Assembly: GCA_947627195.1 (NCBI GenBank) | Contig: CANQVC010000013.1 | Location: forward strand, 1 to 34,507 | Source of the DNA: an uncultured Bacilli bacterium | GTDB lineage: Bacteria; Bacillota_I; Bacilli_A; ML615J-28; CAG-698 | Reading direction: 5' to 3' | Length of the DNA: 34,507 nucleotides | Shown: piece after piece, positions 1 through 8,528 of the stretch | How the letters are laid out: every line of letters begins with the position of its first letter | Numbering within the stretch: the first letter of the stretch is position 1 | The notes under the pieces: model-generated | Databases searched by the model: none | Seen by the model: the letters and a program-made list of their open reading frames with translations, nothing else | Told to the model about the DNA's origin: nothing | Position numbers and translations under genes: made by a program

Positions 1-119
1 ACTTAACTAAAACAATATTATATTTTTACTAATTTCAAATATTTAAATGGTATCATTTTGATTAATGATTAACAATGTTTTTCATTTTTTATTTTTTAAG
101 TTATTTTAATTTTAATAAA

Positions 120-160
120 TGAAAAAAGTTAACAATCCCTTTTTAGATATTGTTAACTTT
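120..160 (-). terminator. Rho-independent terminator of recA
   Basis: A perfect 12-bp inverted repeat (AAAGTTAACAAT at 125-136 against its complement at 149-160) has a 12-nt loop. On the minus strand it is followed directly by a T run. It lies 14 bases past the recA stop, so it should end the flavoprotein-pgsA-recA transcript. Confidence 0.8.
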
Positions 161-173
161 ACTGTTAATTAAA

Positions 174-1163
174 CTAAAGACCAAGATAAGCTTCACGTAC
201 TTTAGCTTCAATTTCTTGTTCTAAGTTTGGATTATCTAATAAATATTTTTTTGCATTTTCTCTTCCTTGACCGATTTTTTCATTGTTATAATTAAACCAT
301 GCTCCACTCTTTTGAATAATATCTTTTTCCACAGCCATATCTAGTAATTCACCTTCATGAGAAATTCCTTGACCATAGATGATATCAACTTCCACAGTTT
401 TGAATGGTGCAGCAACTTTGTTTTTTACAACTTTAATACGGGTAATATTACCAATAATATTTTCTCCTTGTTTAATTCCTTCAACACGTCTAATATCTAA
501 ACGGATTGTTGAATAGAACTTTAAAGCACGTCCACCAGATGTAGTTTCTGGGCTACCAAACAATACTCCAACTTTTTCACGAATTTGATTTATAAAAATA
601 GCTACTGTATTTGTTTTACTAATAACACCACTTAATTTACGCATTGCTTGACTCATTAGTCTTGCTTGCAAACCAACATGACTATCACCCATATCACCAT
701 CAATTTCCGCTTTTGGAACAAGAGCAGCAACACTATCAACTACAATAATATCAATTGCATTACTTTTAACAAGTTGTTCAACAATTTCTAATGCTTGTTC
801 ACCAGTATCAGGTTGGGATAAAATTAAATTGTCTGTATCAACACCTAATGCTTTAGCATATTTAGGATCTAGGGCATGTTCAGCATCAATGAATACCGCA
901 AACCCTCCTCTTTTTTGAGCTTCAGCGATTGCATGAAGAGCAAATGTTGTTTTACCACTACTTTCTGGTCCATAAATTTCTATTATTCTTCCTTTTGGAT
1001 AACCTCCTACACCTAAAGCAATATCCAAAGAAATTGAACCTGTGGGAATTACTTCCATTGTTTCATAGACTTTTTCGCCTAATTTCATAATGGAGCCTTT
1101 ACCAAATTGTTTTTCTATTTGTTTAAACGCATCTTCTAATGCTTTTACTTTTTCTTCTGCCAT
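174..1163 (-). CDS. recA: Recombinase RecA
   Basis: RecA is the DNA-dependent ATPase that forms filaments on single-stranded DNA, carries out homologous strand exchange and triggers LexA self-cleavage in the SOS response. The 329-residue product has the N-terminal KQFGKGSIM region, a Walker A box GPESSGKT at residues 65-72, the VVDSVAAL Walker B strand and the [12 protein letters not shown]-binding loop. It is shorter than E. coli RecA (353) because the acidic tail is reduced. The ATG has a good GGAG site that overlaps the pgsA stop, so the two genes are translationally close. In Bacillus the usual order is pgsA-cinA-recA; cinA is missing here. No LexA-type operator was seen next to the gene, which depends on an upstream promoter. 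Confidence 0.98.
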   Translation of the reverse strand: MAEEKVKALEDAFKQIEKQFGKGSIMKLGEKVYETMEVIPTGSISLDIALGVGGYPKGRIIEIYGPESSGKTTFALHAIAEAQKRGGFAVFIDAEHALDPKYAKALGVDTDNLILSQPDTGEQALEIVEQLVKSNAIDIIVVDSVAALVPKAEIDGDMGDSHVGLQARLMSQAMRKLSGVISKTNTVAIFINQIREKVGVLFGSPETTSGGRALKFYSTIRLDIRRVEGIKQGENIIGNITRIKVVKNKVAAPFKTVEVDIIYGQGISHEGELLDMAVEKDIIQKSGAWFNYNNEKIGQGRENAKKYLLDNPNLEQEIEAKVREAYLGL

Positions 1164-1173
1164 GATAATTCTC

Positions 1174-1806
1174 CTACATATCTTTTAATAATTCTCTGTT
1201 TTTCACAAAATAATCTACACCAGAAATAATTGTTAATATGGCGGCAACAACTATTGCAATAATATCAGTTGGAATATAGACATCAAAATGAATATAGAAA
1301 ATAGAAAATGGAAAATTATTTAAAAGTAAAACAACAACCATAATCATTTGTGATACTGTCTTAGATTTACCCCACATGCTGGCAGCTATTACTTTACCTT
1401 TTGCTGCCGCTATTGAACGAAGTCCAGTTACCGCAAATTCTCTAGCAAGTATAATGGCTACAACCCATCCCCATAATCTTCCTTCTTCCATCAATATTAG
1501 CATAGATGCACATATTAATAATTTATCAGCTAGTGGATCAGCAAATTTACCGAAATCAGTAACTAAATTACGACTTCTGGCAAAATGTCCATCCAACCAA
1601 TCGGTTAATGAAGCTAGGAAAAAAATAATTAATACTATAATATTTGCCCATGTAATATTATATTTTCCTGATTCTAATACTCCATGAATAATAATATCTT
1701 TCGCAAGAAAATTATTTTCGGGAGAAATTTTAGCCAATAATGGAATTATAATAATCAAGGGAATCATTAAAATTCTTGTTAATGTTAACTTGTTTGGTAG
1801 ATTCAC
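1174..1806 (-). CDS. pgsA: CDP-diacylglycerol-glycerol-3-phosphate 3-phosphatidyltransferase
   Basis: This integral membrane enzyme makes phosphatidylglycerol phosphate from CDP-diacylglycerol and glycerol-3-phosphate, the committed step to phosphatidylglycerol. The CDP-alcohol phosphatidyltransferase signature D-x2-DG-x2-AR-x8-G-x3-D-x3-D is complete, with the aspartates at residues 69, 72, 90 and 94. Several hydrophobic membrane segments flank it. The length of 210 residues is slightly above the usual ~180-195 because of an insert around residues 27-50. The start is GTG, preceded by AGGAGAAT with good spacing, and gives the typical MNLPNKLT N-terminus. The TAG stop overlaps the recA ribosome binding site, so the genes are probably co-transcribed. 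Confidence 0.95.
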   Translation of the reverse strand: MNLPNKLTLTRILMIPLIIIIPLLAKISPENNFLAKDIIIHGVLESGKYNITWANIIVLIIFFLASLTDWLDGHFARSRNLVTDFGKFADPLADKLLICASMLILMEEGRLWGWVVAIILAREFAVTGLRSIAAAKGKVIAASMWGKSKTVSQMIMVVVLLLNNFPFSIFYIHFDVYIPTDIIAIVVAAILTIISGVDYFVKNRELLKDM

Positions 1807-1912
1807 TTTTATTCTCCTATTCTAATTTATTTTTCTAATTTTATGTTTGATTTATTAAATTTAATTTTATTTATTAAATTTGATTTCAAATTTATTGTGC
1901 TAATATTATCAA

Positions 1913-3085
1913 CTAGTTAAAATTTTTTATAATATCATTTGCGGCAACATAGGCACTTGCCCAAGCAAAATGCAAATTATATCCGCCACATTTTCCATCT
2001 ACATCTAATACTTCACCAATTAAATATAATTTTTTAATTAGTAATGATTGCATTGTGAAAGGATTAACTTCATTAAACAAAACGCCTCCCATAGTAATTT
2101 GCGCATTGGCAAATCCATATGATTGGGTAATGGTATAAGTGTAATGTTTTAAAAGAAAAATAATTTCCTCAATTGTTTTATTTTTAGATCTCGTCAATAC
2201 ATCTTGAACAATCATTTTCGGTAAGCATCCACACAATGCTAATTTTAATGGTCTTGTACCAATTTTTTGTTTGATTTCTTCTTCAGTATATGTTGGGAAA
2301 AAATCTAATTCAATAATTGAATGTTCATTATGTCTATAAAAACGTGATAAATCAAAAATAACAATTCCTGAAAGACCTTCATCTTTAAACAATACTTCTC
2401 CATAAGATGTATGTTTTTCATTATTATTAATAATTGAAGCTTTAACTTTCATTCTTAAACCACTCAATGATTTTGTCTTTTCTTTAGTTTTTAAGGCACA
2501 TAAACCAGCTATAGGTTCTATTATGTGATGTCCTAAAGATTTAAGAATTTCATAAGAATTAAAACATTTATTATCATTTTTATTAATACTAGCTAATCCC
2601 CCCGTTGCCATAATGACGTAATCAGCATGATATAAACGTAAATCAGTGGAATAAATAGAAAAATCATCTAATGCTTTTATTTCTAAAACATTAAAATTAG
2701 TAATAACTTCAATTTCTAGTTCTTTAATTTTCTCTAAAAGAACATCTAAAACTGTTTGAGCTCGATAAGAATATGGATAAATTCTTCCTTCATTATCTTC
2801 ATCAAGCCAAAGACCTAATGATGTGAAAACTTCTTTACATTTTTTTGGAGTAAATTGTTGCAACACACCATCCACACCACATGTGTTGTAATCTTTCCAA
2901 CTAATAGAGTTATTAGATAAGTTACATCGACCATTACCAGTTTGTAATATTTTCTTACCAATGCGTTCTTGACGTTCAAAAATAATTACATTGACATCTT
3001 TTAATGCTTGTTTTAGAAGAATACTACATAATATGCCAGATGCTCCACCACCAATAACGGCTATGGTTTTCTTTTTTTCTTCCAT
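1913..3085 (-). CDS. HI0933/YhiN-family NAD(P)/FAD-dependent oxidoreductase
   Basis: This is a predicted flavoprotein of the HI0933 (YhiN/BaiN-like) family, whose physiological substrate is not settled. The N-terminal Rossmann motif VIGGGASG binds FAD, and the family-specific GNGRCNLSN block follows. The C-terminal GEVLDVDGKCGGYNLHFAWASAYVA segment closes the FAD site as a broken motif across its first twenty residues. I place the start at the ATG ending at 3085, which has GGTGAG just upstream. Longer in-frame starts exist at 3097 (ATG) and 3100 (TTG), but a TATAAT at 3109-3104 would put the transcript start close to 3097, leaving them without a leader. It is the first gene of a probable flavoprotein-pgsA-recA transcript, with a 106-bp gap before pgsA. 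Confidence 0.85.
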   Translation of the reverse strand: MEEKKKTIAVIGGGASGILCSILLKQALKDVNVIIFERQERIGKKILQTGNGRCNLSNNSISWKDYNTCGVDGVLQQFTPKKCKEVFTSLGLWLDEDNEGRIYPYSYRAQTVLDVLLEKIKELEIEVITNFNVLEIKALDDFSIYSTDLRLYHADYVIMATGGLASINKNDNKCFNSYEILKSLGHHIIEPIAGLCALKTKEKTKSLSGLRMKVKASIINNNEKHTSYGEVLFKDEGLSGIVIFDLSRFYRHNEHSIIELDFFPTYTEEEIKQKIGTRPLKLALCGCLPKMIVQDVLTRSKNKTIEEIIFLLKHYTYTITQSYGFANAQITMGGVLFNEVNPFTMQSLLIKKLYLIGEVLDVDGKCGGYNLHFAWASAYVAANDIIKNFN

Positions 3086-3242
3086 TTCACTCACCATCAA
3101 TTAATTATACACCAAAATGAAAAAAAATGAAAGAGTAAAATGAAACATGTTAATACTTTTTCAAAATATTTTGTCTGAAATTAATATTATTTATAATTAT
3201 TTCCATAAAATAAACATTGTACATTTATGAAAAGCCATAAAA

Positions 3243-3277
3243 AAAATATTGAAATTATATTATAAATTCAATATTTT
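3243..3277 (-). terminator. Terminator after the small secreted protein gene
   Basis: An 11-bp inverted repeat (AAAATATTGAA at 3243-3253, complement at 3267-3277) is followed on the minus strand by a T run. The stem is almost pure AT, so it is a weaker terminator than most here, but it sits 13 bases after the 3290 stop. Confidence 0.5.
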
Positions 3278-3289
3278 AATATTTTATTT

Positions 3290-3571
3290 TTATTTATCTG
3301 ATTCTAAGATGTTTTTTATTGTTTCTAATACATGATCTAGCAGAGAATAAACTATTTTTTCTCCCTTTTTTGCTACTTGATTACCAATATTAGGTTTTAC
3401 GTCTATTTGTTCATTATTAATTATGCCATTAGGAGTGGATATTTGTCCTTCAAACATCTCAATTTTATCTTTTATTTCATCAGCTTTTGTTTGATTATTT
3501 TCTGTACCAAAAAATACTCCAAGTAACAGAATAAAAAAGAATAAAAACATAATTGAAATAATTTTTTTCAT
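3290..3571 (-). CDS. Small secreted or membrane-anchored protein, possibly YqxA/DUF3679-like
   Basis: The product has 93 residues: a Lys-start, one strongly hydrophobic segment (residues 4-21, ending in LGVFFGTEN) and a soluble tail of about 70 residues with charged helical stretches. That is a signal-anchor protein facing the outside, or the forespore-mother cell space. It follows gpr in the same direction after 299 bp. In B. subtilis the order is gpr-spoIIP-yqxA, and YqxA (DUF3679) is also a short protein with an N-terminal FGV-x-FG hydrophobic segment, so orthology is plausible. No SpoIIP is present. The family link rests on position and a short motif only; the function is unknown. The start ATG has only a weak ribosome binding site (AAGTGAT). 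Confidence 0.6.
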   Translation of the reverse strand: MKKIISIMFLFFFILLLGVFFGTENNQTKADEIKDKIEMFEGQISTPNGIINNEQIDVKPNIGNQVAKKGEKIVYSLLDHVLETIKNILESDK

Positions 3572-3870
3572 TTTAAATCACTTTCTTTCAATATTTATTT
3601 TATGTTTATTTATAAAATAATACTATATAAAATATATATTGTTTTAAACAAATCCATAATATTTTATAATTTTAAGCCCAAAAATTGCGCTATAATCTTT
3701 TTTTGAAACAATCATGAATAAATTTATGTTTTAATAGATTTATACAAATTAACTTAAAATAAAGGTTTAGTCAAAATTCATCATTTTTTTCTAAAATTCT
3801 TTTAGTAATTTTTATCTTATTTAAAATATTATATTTTTATAGTCATTTATTTATGTATAAAATTAACAAA
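3572..3870. other. AT-rich intergenic region between gpr and the small secreted protein gene
   Basis: These 299 bases are extremely AT-rich and carry no supportable ORF. A small inverted repeat (CTAAAA/TTTTAG, 3792-3806) lacks a T run on the minus strand and is not a convincing terminator for gpr. In Bacillus spoIIP would lie here; I see no remnant of it. Confidence 0.6.
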
Positions 3871-4899
3871 TTAATGAACAATTGGATGAAGAGCTTTATC
3901 AATAGCATGACTAATGATTTCACTTAGATTTTCAATATCAATATCTACTTCTTTTGGTGTTACCATCATATTAAGTCCATTAGGAGTTAAAATTGTTGAT
4001 AAAAGGGTACGTTTTTCATCTTCTGTAAGAATTCCAAACTCACCTAATAGATGTTTTTGATTTTGTTCATTAGGAAGAGGGGTATTTTTAAAGTCTATTT
4101 GTTCATTAAAGACAATTTTATCACTATCTTTTATACCATCATTTAACTTTTTTTGAAAATATCGCATTAAAAAATCAATTGTATCTAGTGAAATCGTCAC
4201 AGCATCAACAACTGTTGGCACACCAATGGCAATAACTGGCTTACCAATTGAAGTAAACGACAATTCTTTTCTTTTATTACCAACACCTGATCCAGGGCTA
4301 ATGCCTGTATTTGTTATTTGAATTGAATTATTAACTCTTGTAATATCTCTAGCAGCTAAACTATCAATAGCAATTACATAATCAATATCAATTTTTTCAA
4401 TAATTGCTTGAATTACATCACTTGTTTCAATTCCTGTATTACCCATAACTCCAGGAGCAATTGCACATACATTACTAATTCCTGGGGAAACATTATTAGG
4501 ATCAATAATAAATAAATGTCTTGTAACAATAACTTCATCAATGACAAGTGGTCCTAAAGAGTCGGGTGTGACATTGACATTGCCTAATCCAACTAATAAT
4601 CCTCTTTGGTTAGAAGTAATTCCTTCAATTTGCAATACTTCTTTTAAAACATTGGCAAGTATTTCTTCGATATTTCTTAAATCATCAGTATCATTGATAT
4701 TACAATTCCTAATATCTAATAAATAATATATGCCTTTTTTCTTACCTAATTCTTTTTCTTGTTGCTCATCACAAATATTTTTATGAACGATGACTTTACC
4801 ATATTTATTTTCTTGATGATATTGTTCATTTTGATATTCTTCTCTTTCACTCATTGCTTCATAAGCAAGATCAGTTCTAACATTAATGTATTGATTCAT
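3871..4899 (-). CDS. gpr: Germination protease GPR
   Basis: GPR is the self-processing spore protease (MEROPS A25) that degrades small acid-soluble proteins at the start of germination. The 342 residues carry the family signature blocks: RTDLA near the N-terminus, LVGLGN-x-NVTPDSLGP, APGVMGNTGIET, IAIDSLAARD and TGISPGSGVGNKR. RTDLAYEA near the N-terminus is the usual region of propeptide cleavage. The ATG has a strong AAGGAGGAATT site. It is transcribed away from rpsT, the conserved neighbour in Bacillus. A forespore-type promoter candidate lies upstream (4924-4952), which fits the sigma F/G control known for gpr. It is one of three sporulation genes here and its substrate class (SASP) is represented by sspI. 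Confidence 0.96.
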   Translation of the reverse strand: MNQYINVRTDLAYEAMSEREEYQNEQYHQENKYGKVIVHKNICDEQQEKELGKKKGIYYLLDIRNCNINDTDDLRNIEEILANVLKEVLQIEGITSNQRGLLVGLGNVNVTPDSLGPLVIDEVIVTRHLFIIDPNNVSPGISNVCAIAPGVMGNTGIETSDVIQAIIEKIDIDYVIAIDSLAARDITRVNNSIQITNTGISPGSGVGNKRKELSFTSIGKPVIAIGVPTVVDAVTISLDTIDFLMRYFQKKLNDGIKDSDKIVFNEQIDFKNTPLPNEQNQKHLLGEFGILTEDEKRTLLSTILTPNGLNMMVTPKEVDIDIENLSEIISHAIDKALHPIVH

Positions 4900-4923
4900 A
4901 ATTCCTCCTTGTATTCATTTGTT

Positions 4924-4952
4924 ATTTTTACCATTTTCTTTAAAAATAACCA
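4924..4952 (-). promoter_or_regulatory. Candidate forespore (sigma F/G-type) promoter of gpr
   Basis: Reading the minus strand, TGGTTA (4952-4947) is followed after 14 bases by GGTAAAAAT (4932-4924). The second element fits the sigma F -10 pattern GGnnAnAnT; the -35 is a weaker match to WGYATA. The same pattern precedes spoIIR and sspI. Confidence 0.4.
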
Positions 4953-4972
4953 CAAAATAAAAAATATTTCTC

Positions 4973-5001
4973 TTGCTTTTTCTAGTTTAATTTGATATAA
5001 T
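4973..5001 (+). promoter_or_regulatory. Housekeeping promoter of rpsT
   Basis: TTGCTT (4973-4978), a 17-bp spacer and a perfect TATAAT (4996-5001) form a sigma A-type promoter. The expected start is about 35 bases before the rpsT ATG. Confidence 0.8.
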
Positions 5002-5044
5002 TAAATAGATTTAAAAAACGAATCAATATCTTGGAGGTATAAAC

Positions 5045-5308
5045 ATGGCAAATATCAAACAACAAGTTAAGCGTAATCTTACTAATGAAAAGAAAAGATT
5101 ACAAAATGCTAGCTTTAAGTCATCAATGAAAACTGCTATGAAAGCTGTACATGCTGCAGTGGAAGCAAAAGACTTAGAAAAAGCAAAGCAAGCTTGTGCA
5201 TATGCATGTAAAAAATTAGATAAAGCTGTATCTAAAGGATTTTTACATAAAAACAATGCTGCTAGACATAAATCACAACTTTGCAAATTAGTTAATTCTA
5301 TTGCTTAA
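5045..5308 (+). CDS. rpsT: 30S ribosomal protein S20
   Basis: S20 is a primary 16S rRNA-binding protein of the small subunit, made of long alpha-helices. The 87-residue product has the typical N-terminus MANIKQQVKRN, the SFKSSMKTAMKA block and the C-terminal KGFLHKNNAARHKSQL motif, which is full length for the family. The ATG is preceded by TTGGAGGTATAAAC, and a sigma A promoter and a terminator bracket it as a single-gene unit. It is one of only two plus-strand genes in the window. The long ORF running through it on the opposite strand is a shadow. Confidence 0.97.
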   Translation: MANIKQQVKRNLTNEKKRLQNASFKSSMKTAMKAVHAAVEAKDLEKAKQACAYACKKLDKAVSKGFLHKNNAARHKSQLCKLVNSIA

Positions 5309-5310
5309 TA

Positions 5311-5338
5311 AAAAGCCATTGATAAAATGGTTTTTTTT
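5311..5338 (+). terminator. Terminator of rpsT
   Basis: AAAAGCCATT and AATGGTTTTT pair around a 5-nt loop (one G-U pair) and run into eight T residues on the plus strand, directly after the rpsT stop. Confidence 0.85.
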
Positions 5339-5343
5339 ATACT

Positions 5344-5381
5344 AAAAAAAGAAGTATCTATTATGAGTTACTTCTTTTTTT
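5344..5381 (-). terminator. Bidirectional terminator between rpsT and patB
   Basis: A 13-bp stem (AAAAAAAGAAGTA at 5344-5356, complement at 5369-5381) has A and T runs on both flanks, so it can stop converging transcripts. It overlaps the last codons of patB: the stop codon (5361-5363) sits in the loop. Confidence 0.8.
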
Positions 5382-6524
5382 TGTTACATATGTTTTAAGT
5401 CTTGTTAAAGCATCAATTAATAAACTTCGCGGACAAGCAATATTCATACGCAAAAAGCATCCATTAGCATGATATACTGATCCACTTGATAAATATAATC
5501 CTGTCATTGATCTAATATCATCTTGTAATATATCACTATTTGTATTTAGTTTATTACAATCTAACCATAACAAATATGTAGCATTACTAGGAATTAAATA
5601 TATTTCAGGAATATCTTTTAAAAATGTTTGAACATATAATTTATTTTGATAAATATATTCTTTTAATTCTTCAAGCCATTTTCTACCTTTTTGAAATGCT
5701 GTGATAGTTGCACACATACTAAAAGCATTCGGTTCAGCTACTTCATCATTATTTAAGCCGCGATTAACTTTGTTATATAAAGCTTCATTGGGAATGACAA
5801 GAGCAGCTGATGATACTCCTGCTAAATTAAATGTTTTGCTTGGTGCAAGACAAGTAATACTAATTTCTTGATTAATTTTCGAAATTGAAGCAAATGGTAC
5901 ATAGTCAATGTTAGGGTCAGTTAAATCACAATGAATTTCATCTGATATAACTTTTACATGATATTTCTTACAAAGAATGCCAATTTTTTCTAATTCTTCT
6001 TTACTCCATATTTTACCAATAGGATTATGAGGATTGCAAAGAATCATTAAGGTTGTTTGAGGGTAGGAAAGTTTCGCTTCTAAATCATCAAAATCAATTT
6101 CATATTTTCCTTGATTATATACTAATTTATTTTCTAAAACATTTCGTCCATTATTAACAATTGAATTAAAGAAAATATTATATACAGGAGTTTGCACTAA
6201 AACATTTTCTCCAGGTTCTGTAAGTCTTCTAACCATACTAGATATAGCAGCAACAACACCTGTTGTGAAAATAAGCCACCCTTTTTTTATTATAAAATGA
6301 TGATATTTTTTCCACCATTGAATATATGCTTCATACCACTCATCAGGGATATATGAATAACCAAATATGCCATTTTTAACTCTCTTTTCCAAAGCTTCAA
6401 TAATTTCTGGAGCTGTTTTAAAATCCATATCTGCAATCCACATTGGTAATTCATTTTCTTGAATTTTCCACTTTTCAGAAAATGTATTTTTGCGATCAGT
6501 GATTTCGTCAAAGATATATTTCAT
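5361..6524 (-). CDS. patB: MalY/PatB-type PLP-dependent C-S lyase or aminotransferase
   Basis: This is a fold-type I PLP enzyme of the MalY/PatB branch, whose members cleave cystathionine and related C-S bonds to sulfide or homocysteine, pyruvate and ammonia. The 387 residues show the family N-terminus (FDEITDRKNT-x-S-x-KW), MWIADMDF, the NPHNPIGKIW loop at 164-173, SDEIHCDL at 194-201 and the Schiff-base lysine in SKTFNLAG (Lys230). The C-terminal RMNIACPR contains the carboxylate-binding arginine. It starts 3 bases after the DUF3737 gene and is last in a holA-DUF3737-patB operon. Its last codons form part of the terminator. The substrate cannot be read from sequence; the lyase role is the usual assignment for this branch. 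Confidence 0.88.
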   Translation of the reverse strand: MKYIFDEITDRKNTFSEKWKIQENELPMWIADMDFKTAPEIIEALEKRVKNGIFGYSYIPDEWYEAYIQWWKKYHHFIIKKGWLIFTTGVVAAISSMVRRLTEPGENVLVQTPVYNIFFNSIVNNGRNVLENKLVYNQGKYEIDFDDLEAKLSYPQTTLMILCNPHNPIGKIWSKEELEKIGILCKKYHVKVISDEIHCDLTDPNIDYVPFASISKINQEISITCLAPSKTFNLAGVSSAALVIPNEALYNKVNRGLNNDEVAEPNAFSMCATITAFQKGRKWLEELKEYIYQNKLYVQTFLKDIPEIYLIPSNATYLLWLDCNKLNTNSDILQDDIRSMTGLYLSSGSVYHANGCFLRMNIACPRSLLIDALTRLKTYVTKKRSNS

Positions 6525-6527
6525 TTA

Positions 6528-7412
6528 CTAAAACATCTCCTCATAATTGACTTTATCATAAGTATGATTTATTTTATTGCATATTATTTTAGTGTTTTTT
6601 GGATTTATTTTATCTTTTTCTAAAATTAAATTATCAATTTCATCAGCTTTAATTATTCCTGATTTAGGATTTAAGATACTAATGATTTTACCATGAACTT
6701 CAACATCTAATGTGGAATATTCAAAAGCCAAATTAGTATTTAGTAATGTACAATTAATCATTTTTAAATTTTCAATATAACATAAACCTTGTAAACTTTC
6801 AATTGTACAATTAATAAATGTAACATCTTTAGAATTCCATCCTAAATATTCTCCTGATATAAAACAATTTTCCACAGTCACTTTCTCACAATTCCAAAAA
6901 GCATCTTTTGAAAGTAAATGACTATTTTTAACTGTGACATTTTTACATCCATCAAAAGGGTAATTACCAATTAGATTTAAATCTTCAACAGCAACATCAT
7001 AACAATTCATTAAAAAATATTCACCTTGAGCGTTAATGTGATTTAAATTAACGTTATGACAATTCCATAATGTTTCAAGGGCATTTGGCATATTAATATT
7101 TTCTAGTTTTATATTATTACAACGACGAAAATTTTTAGGTGCTTCAATTATTGAATTAGTAATGTGTACATTATTAGAATACCATACACCAGCTCTTCCT
7201 TGTTCAAACCAAGTTGAATTATCAACATTAATATTATTACTATACCAAAATGGATATTTATATTTAAACATACTATTTTGTACAAAGACATTATTACATT
7301 CTTTTAAAGGTGATTCACCTTGATCAAATATTGTTTCATCAATATTGATATTATTTTCATGAAACAACGATCTTTCTCTTGTCAATATTTCTCTTTTAAT
7401 TTGTTTATTCAT
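6528..7412 (-). CDS. DUF3737 family beta-helix protein
   Basis: The 294-residue product is made of repeats of about 20 residues in which Asn, Cys and aromatic residues recur (for example WYSNNINVDNS, WYSNNVHITNS, FWNCEKVTVENC). This is the pattern of a right-handed parallel beta-helix, as in DUF3737. No signal peptide or membrane segment is visible, so it is probably cytoplasmic. The function is unknown. It lies between holA (20-bp gap) and patB (3-bp gap) and is almost certainly translated from the same mRNA as patB. A role linked to sulfur amino acid or PLP metabolism would be a guess from this pairing. The ATG has AGGAGAG nine bases upstream. Confidence 0.85.
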   Translation of the reverse strand: MNKQIKREILTRERSLFHENNINIDETIFDQGESPLKECNNVFVQNSMFKYKYPFWYSNNINVDNSTWFEQGRAGVWYSNNVHITNSIIEAPKNFRRCNNIKLENINMPNALETLWNCHNVNLNHINAQGEYFLMNCYDVAVEDLNLIGNYPFDGCKNVTVKNSHLLSKDAFWNCEKVTVENCFISGEYLGWNSKDVTFINCTIESLQGLCYIENLKMINCTLLNTNLAFEYSTLDVEVHGKIISILNPKSGIIKADEIDNLILEKDKINPKNTKIICNKINHTYDKVNYEEMF

Positions 7413-7432
7413 ATATCTTCTCTCCTATATAT

Positions 7433-8392
7433 TTATAAAGTAAATAAGAATAATTCTAAACCAGTTGTTTTATCAATTTGCCCTGTTTTAATTTGATAAT
7501 CTAATTCACCTAAAGCAATAATCTTTTCTTCAATTACTTTTAAAGGAAAACTTCTTGCGTCCTTAACTAAATAATAAGCTCTTCCAGTTGATACACCCAT
7601 CTTTTGGGCAATATCAGCTTGTTTATAATTTGCTTGTAGCATTGAAGATGTCGTATAAATTTCTCTCATGAATTTTGAAATTAAATTAAAAAGTAAAATA
7701 GGATCTTTACCACTTCTTATTAAATCTTGATATACCGCAACAATTTTATTTTTTTCTTTAGTCATTATTGCATTAATTAAATCATATACATTTGTTTCAA
7801 TTGATTTTGAAACAACTAGGGAAATATCTTTTAAAGTAATATTTTTTTTATCACCAATATAATTAAATACTTTATTTAATTCATTTTGGGCATAAATCAT
7901 ATTACTTCCCACACGATTAAAAAATAGTTCAATAGCACTATCATCGATAGAAACATCCAATAAAGCACATTGTCTTTTTAACCATCCCTTAATTTCTATT
8001 TCACTTAATTCTTTTGTATCTGATATTTGTGCTTTTTTCTTTAATTTTTGGACTAATTCATTTTTATCATCTAAATCCATCAATGTTGCATCAATAATAA
8101 AAAATGTTTCCTCAACAGGATGATCTAAATATTGTTCAAAAAGATTAAGTTTGTGCTCAATACTACTTTTTTCTTTCGTTAGAAAAGTAGGATTTTTAAT
8201 AATAACAACTTTATAATCTGTCATAAATGGCGCTGTCATAGCATCTTGAACTGCCATTGAAACATTGTTTTCTTCCATATCATATGTTGTAATGTTATAA
8301 GAATTCGTTGAAACGGAAGCAACTAATTTTTCAATTTTATTTTTGATCATAAGTTCTTCGCTTCCTAAAAATAAGAAAATATTATTTGCCAT
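7433..8392 (-). CDS. holA: DNA polymerase III delta subunit
   Basis: The delta subunit is the wrench of the clamp loader, opening the beta sliding clamp during replication. The product (320 residues from my start) has the usual layout: an N-terminal LFLGSEELMIKNKIEKL region, TFLTKEKS, the lid region and a C-terminal helical collar with GKDPILLFNLISKFMREIY and KQADIAQKMGV. I choose the ATG ending at 8392 because AAGAGGA lies six bases upstream. The earlier in-frame ATG at 8410 would fall at or before the transcript start of the promoter at 8415-8443. It is first in a holA-DUF3737-patB operon. Bacillus also places holA after comEC. Confidence 0.92.
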   Translation of the reverse strand: MANNIFLFLGSEELMIKNKIEKLVASVSTNSYNITTYDMEENNVSMAVQDAMTAPFMTDYKVVIIKNPTFLTKEKSSIEHKLNLFEQYLDHPVEETFFIIDATLMDLDDKNELVQKLKKKAQISDTKELSEIEIKGWLKRQCALLDVSIDDSAIELFFNRVGSNMIYAQNELNKVFNYIGDKKNITLKDISLVVSKSIETNVYDLINAIMTKEKNKIVAVYQDLIRSGKDPILLFNLISKFMREIYTTSSMLQANYKQADIAQKMGVSTGRAYYLVKDARSFPLKVIEEKIIALGELDYQIKTGQIDKTTGLELFLFTL

Positions 8393-8414
8393 ATGCCATC
8401 CTCTTTTCATTATT

Positions 8415-8443
8415 AGTATACCATAAAATGAGAAAAATGTCCA
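8415..8443 (-). promoter_or_regulatory. Promoter of holA, -35 inside the comEC terminator stem
   Basis: On the minus strand TGGACA (8443-8438), a 17-bp spacer and TATACT (8420-8415) each match the sigma A consensus at five of six positions. The -35 lies in the 3' arm of the terminator hairpin at 8434-8462. Confidence 0.65.
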
Positions 8444-8462
8444 AGAACTTCTTGGACATTTT
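8434..8462 (-). terminator. Terminator of comEA-comEC
   Basis: A 12-bp perfect stem (AAAATGTCCAAG at 8434-8445, complement at 8451-8462) has a 5-nt loop and is followed on the minus strand by TTTCTCATTTT. It is the strongest terminator-like hairpin between comEC and holA. Confidence 0.7.
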
Positions 8463-8472
8463 CATATATACT

Positions 8473-8515
8473 CATTAGAAAATATAAAATTATTATTTTT
8501 TATATTTTTCTAATG
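8473..8515. repeat. Long inverted repeat between comEC and holA
   Basis: CATTAGAAAATATAAAA (from 8473) pairs with a copy at the right end (to 8515) that differs by one extra A, leaving a short loop. No T run follows, so it is not an ordinary terminator. Confidence 0.6.
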
Positions 8516-8528
8516 GACAAAAGAATGT

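Noticed and set aside
1376-1687. Plus-strand ORF opposite pgsA
   Set aside because: Shadow of a clearly recognised gene, with no ribosome binding site or family resemblance.
3791-3806. CTAAAA/TTTTAG hairpin as the gpr terminator
   Set aside because: On the minus strand it is followed by A residues, not T residues, and the stem is only six AT-rich pairs.
5023-5286. ORF opposite rpsT
   Set aside because: It exactly shadows the ribosomal protein gene, which has a promoter, ribosome binding site and terminator.
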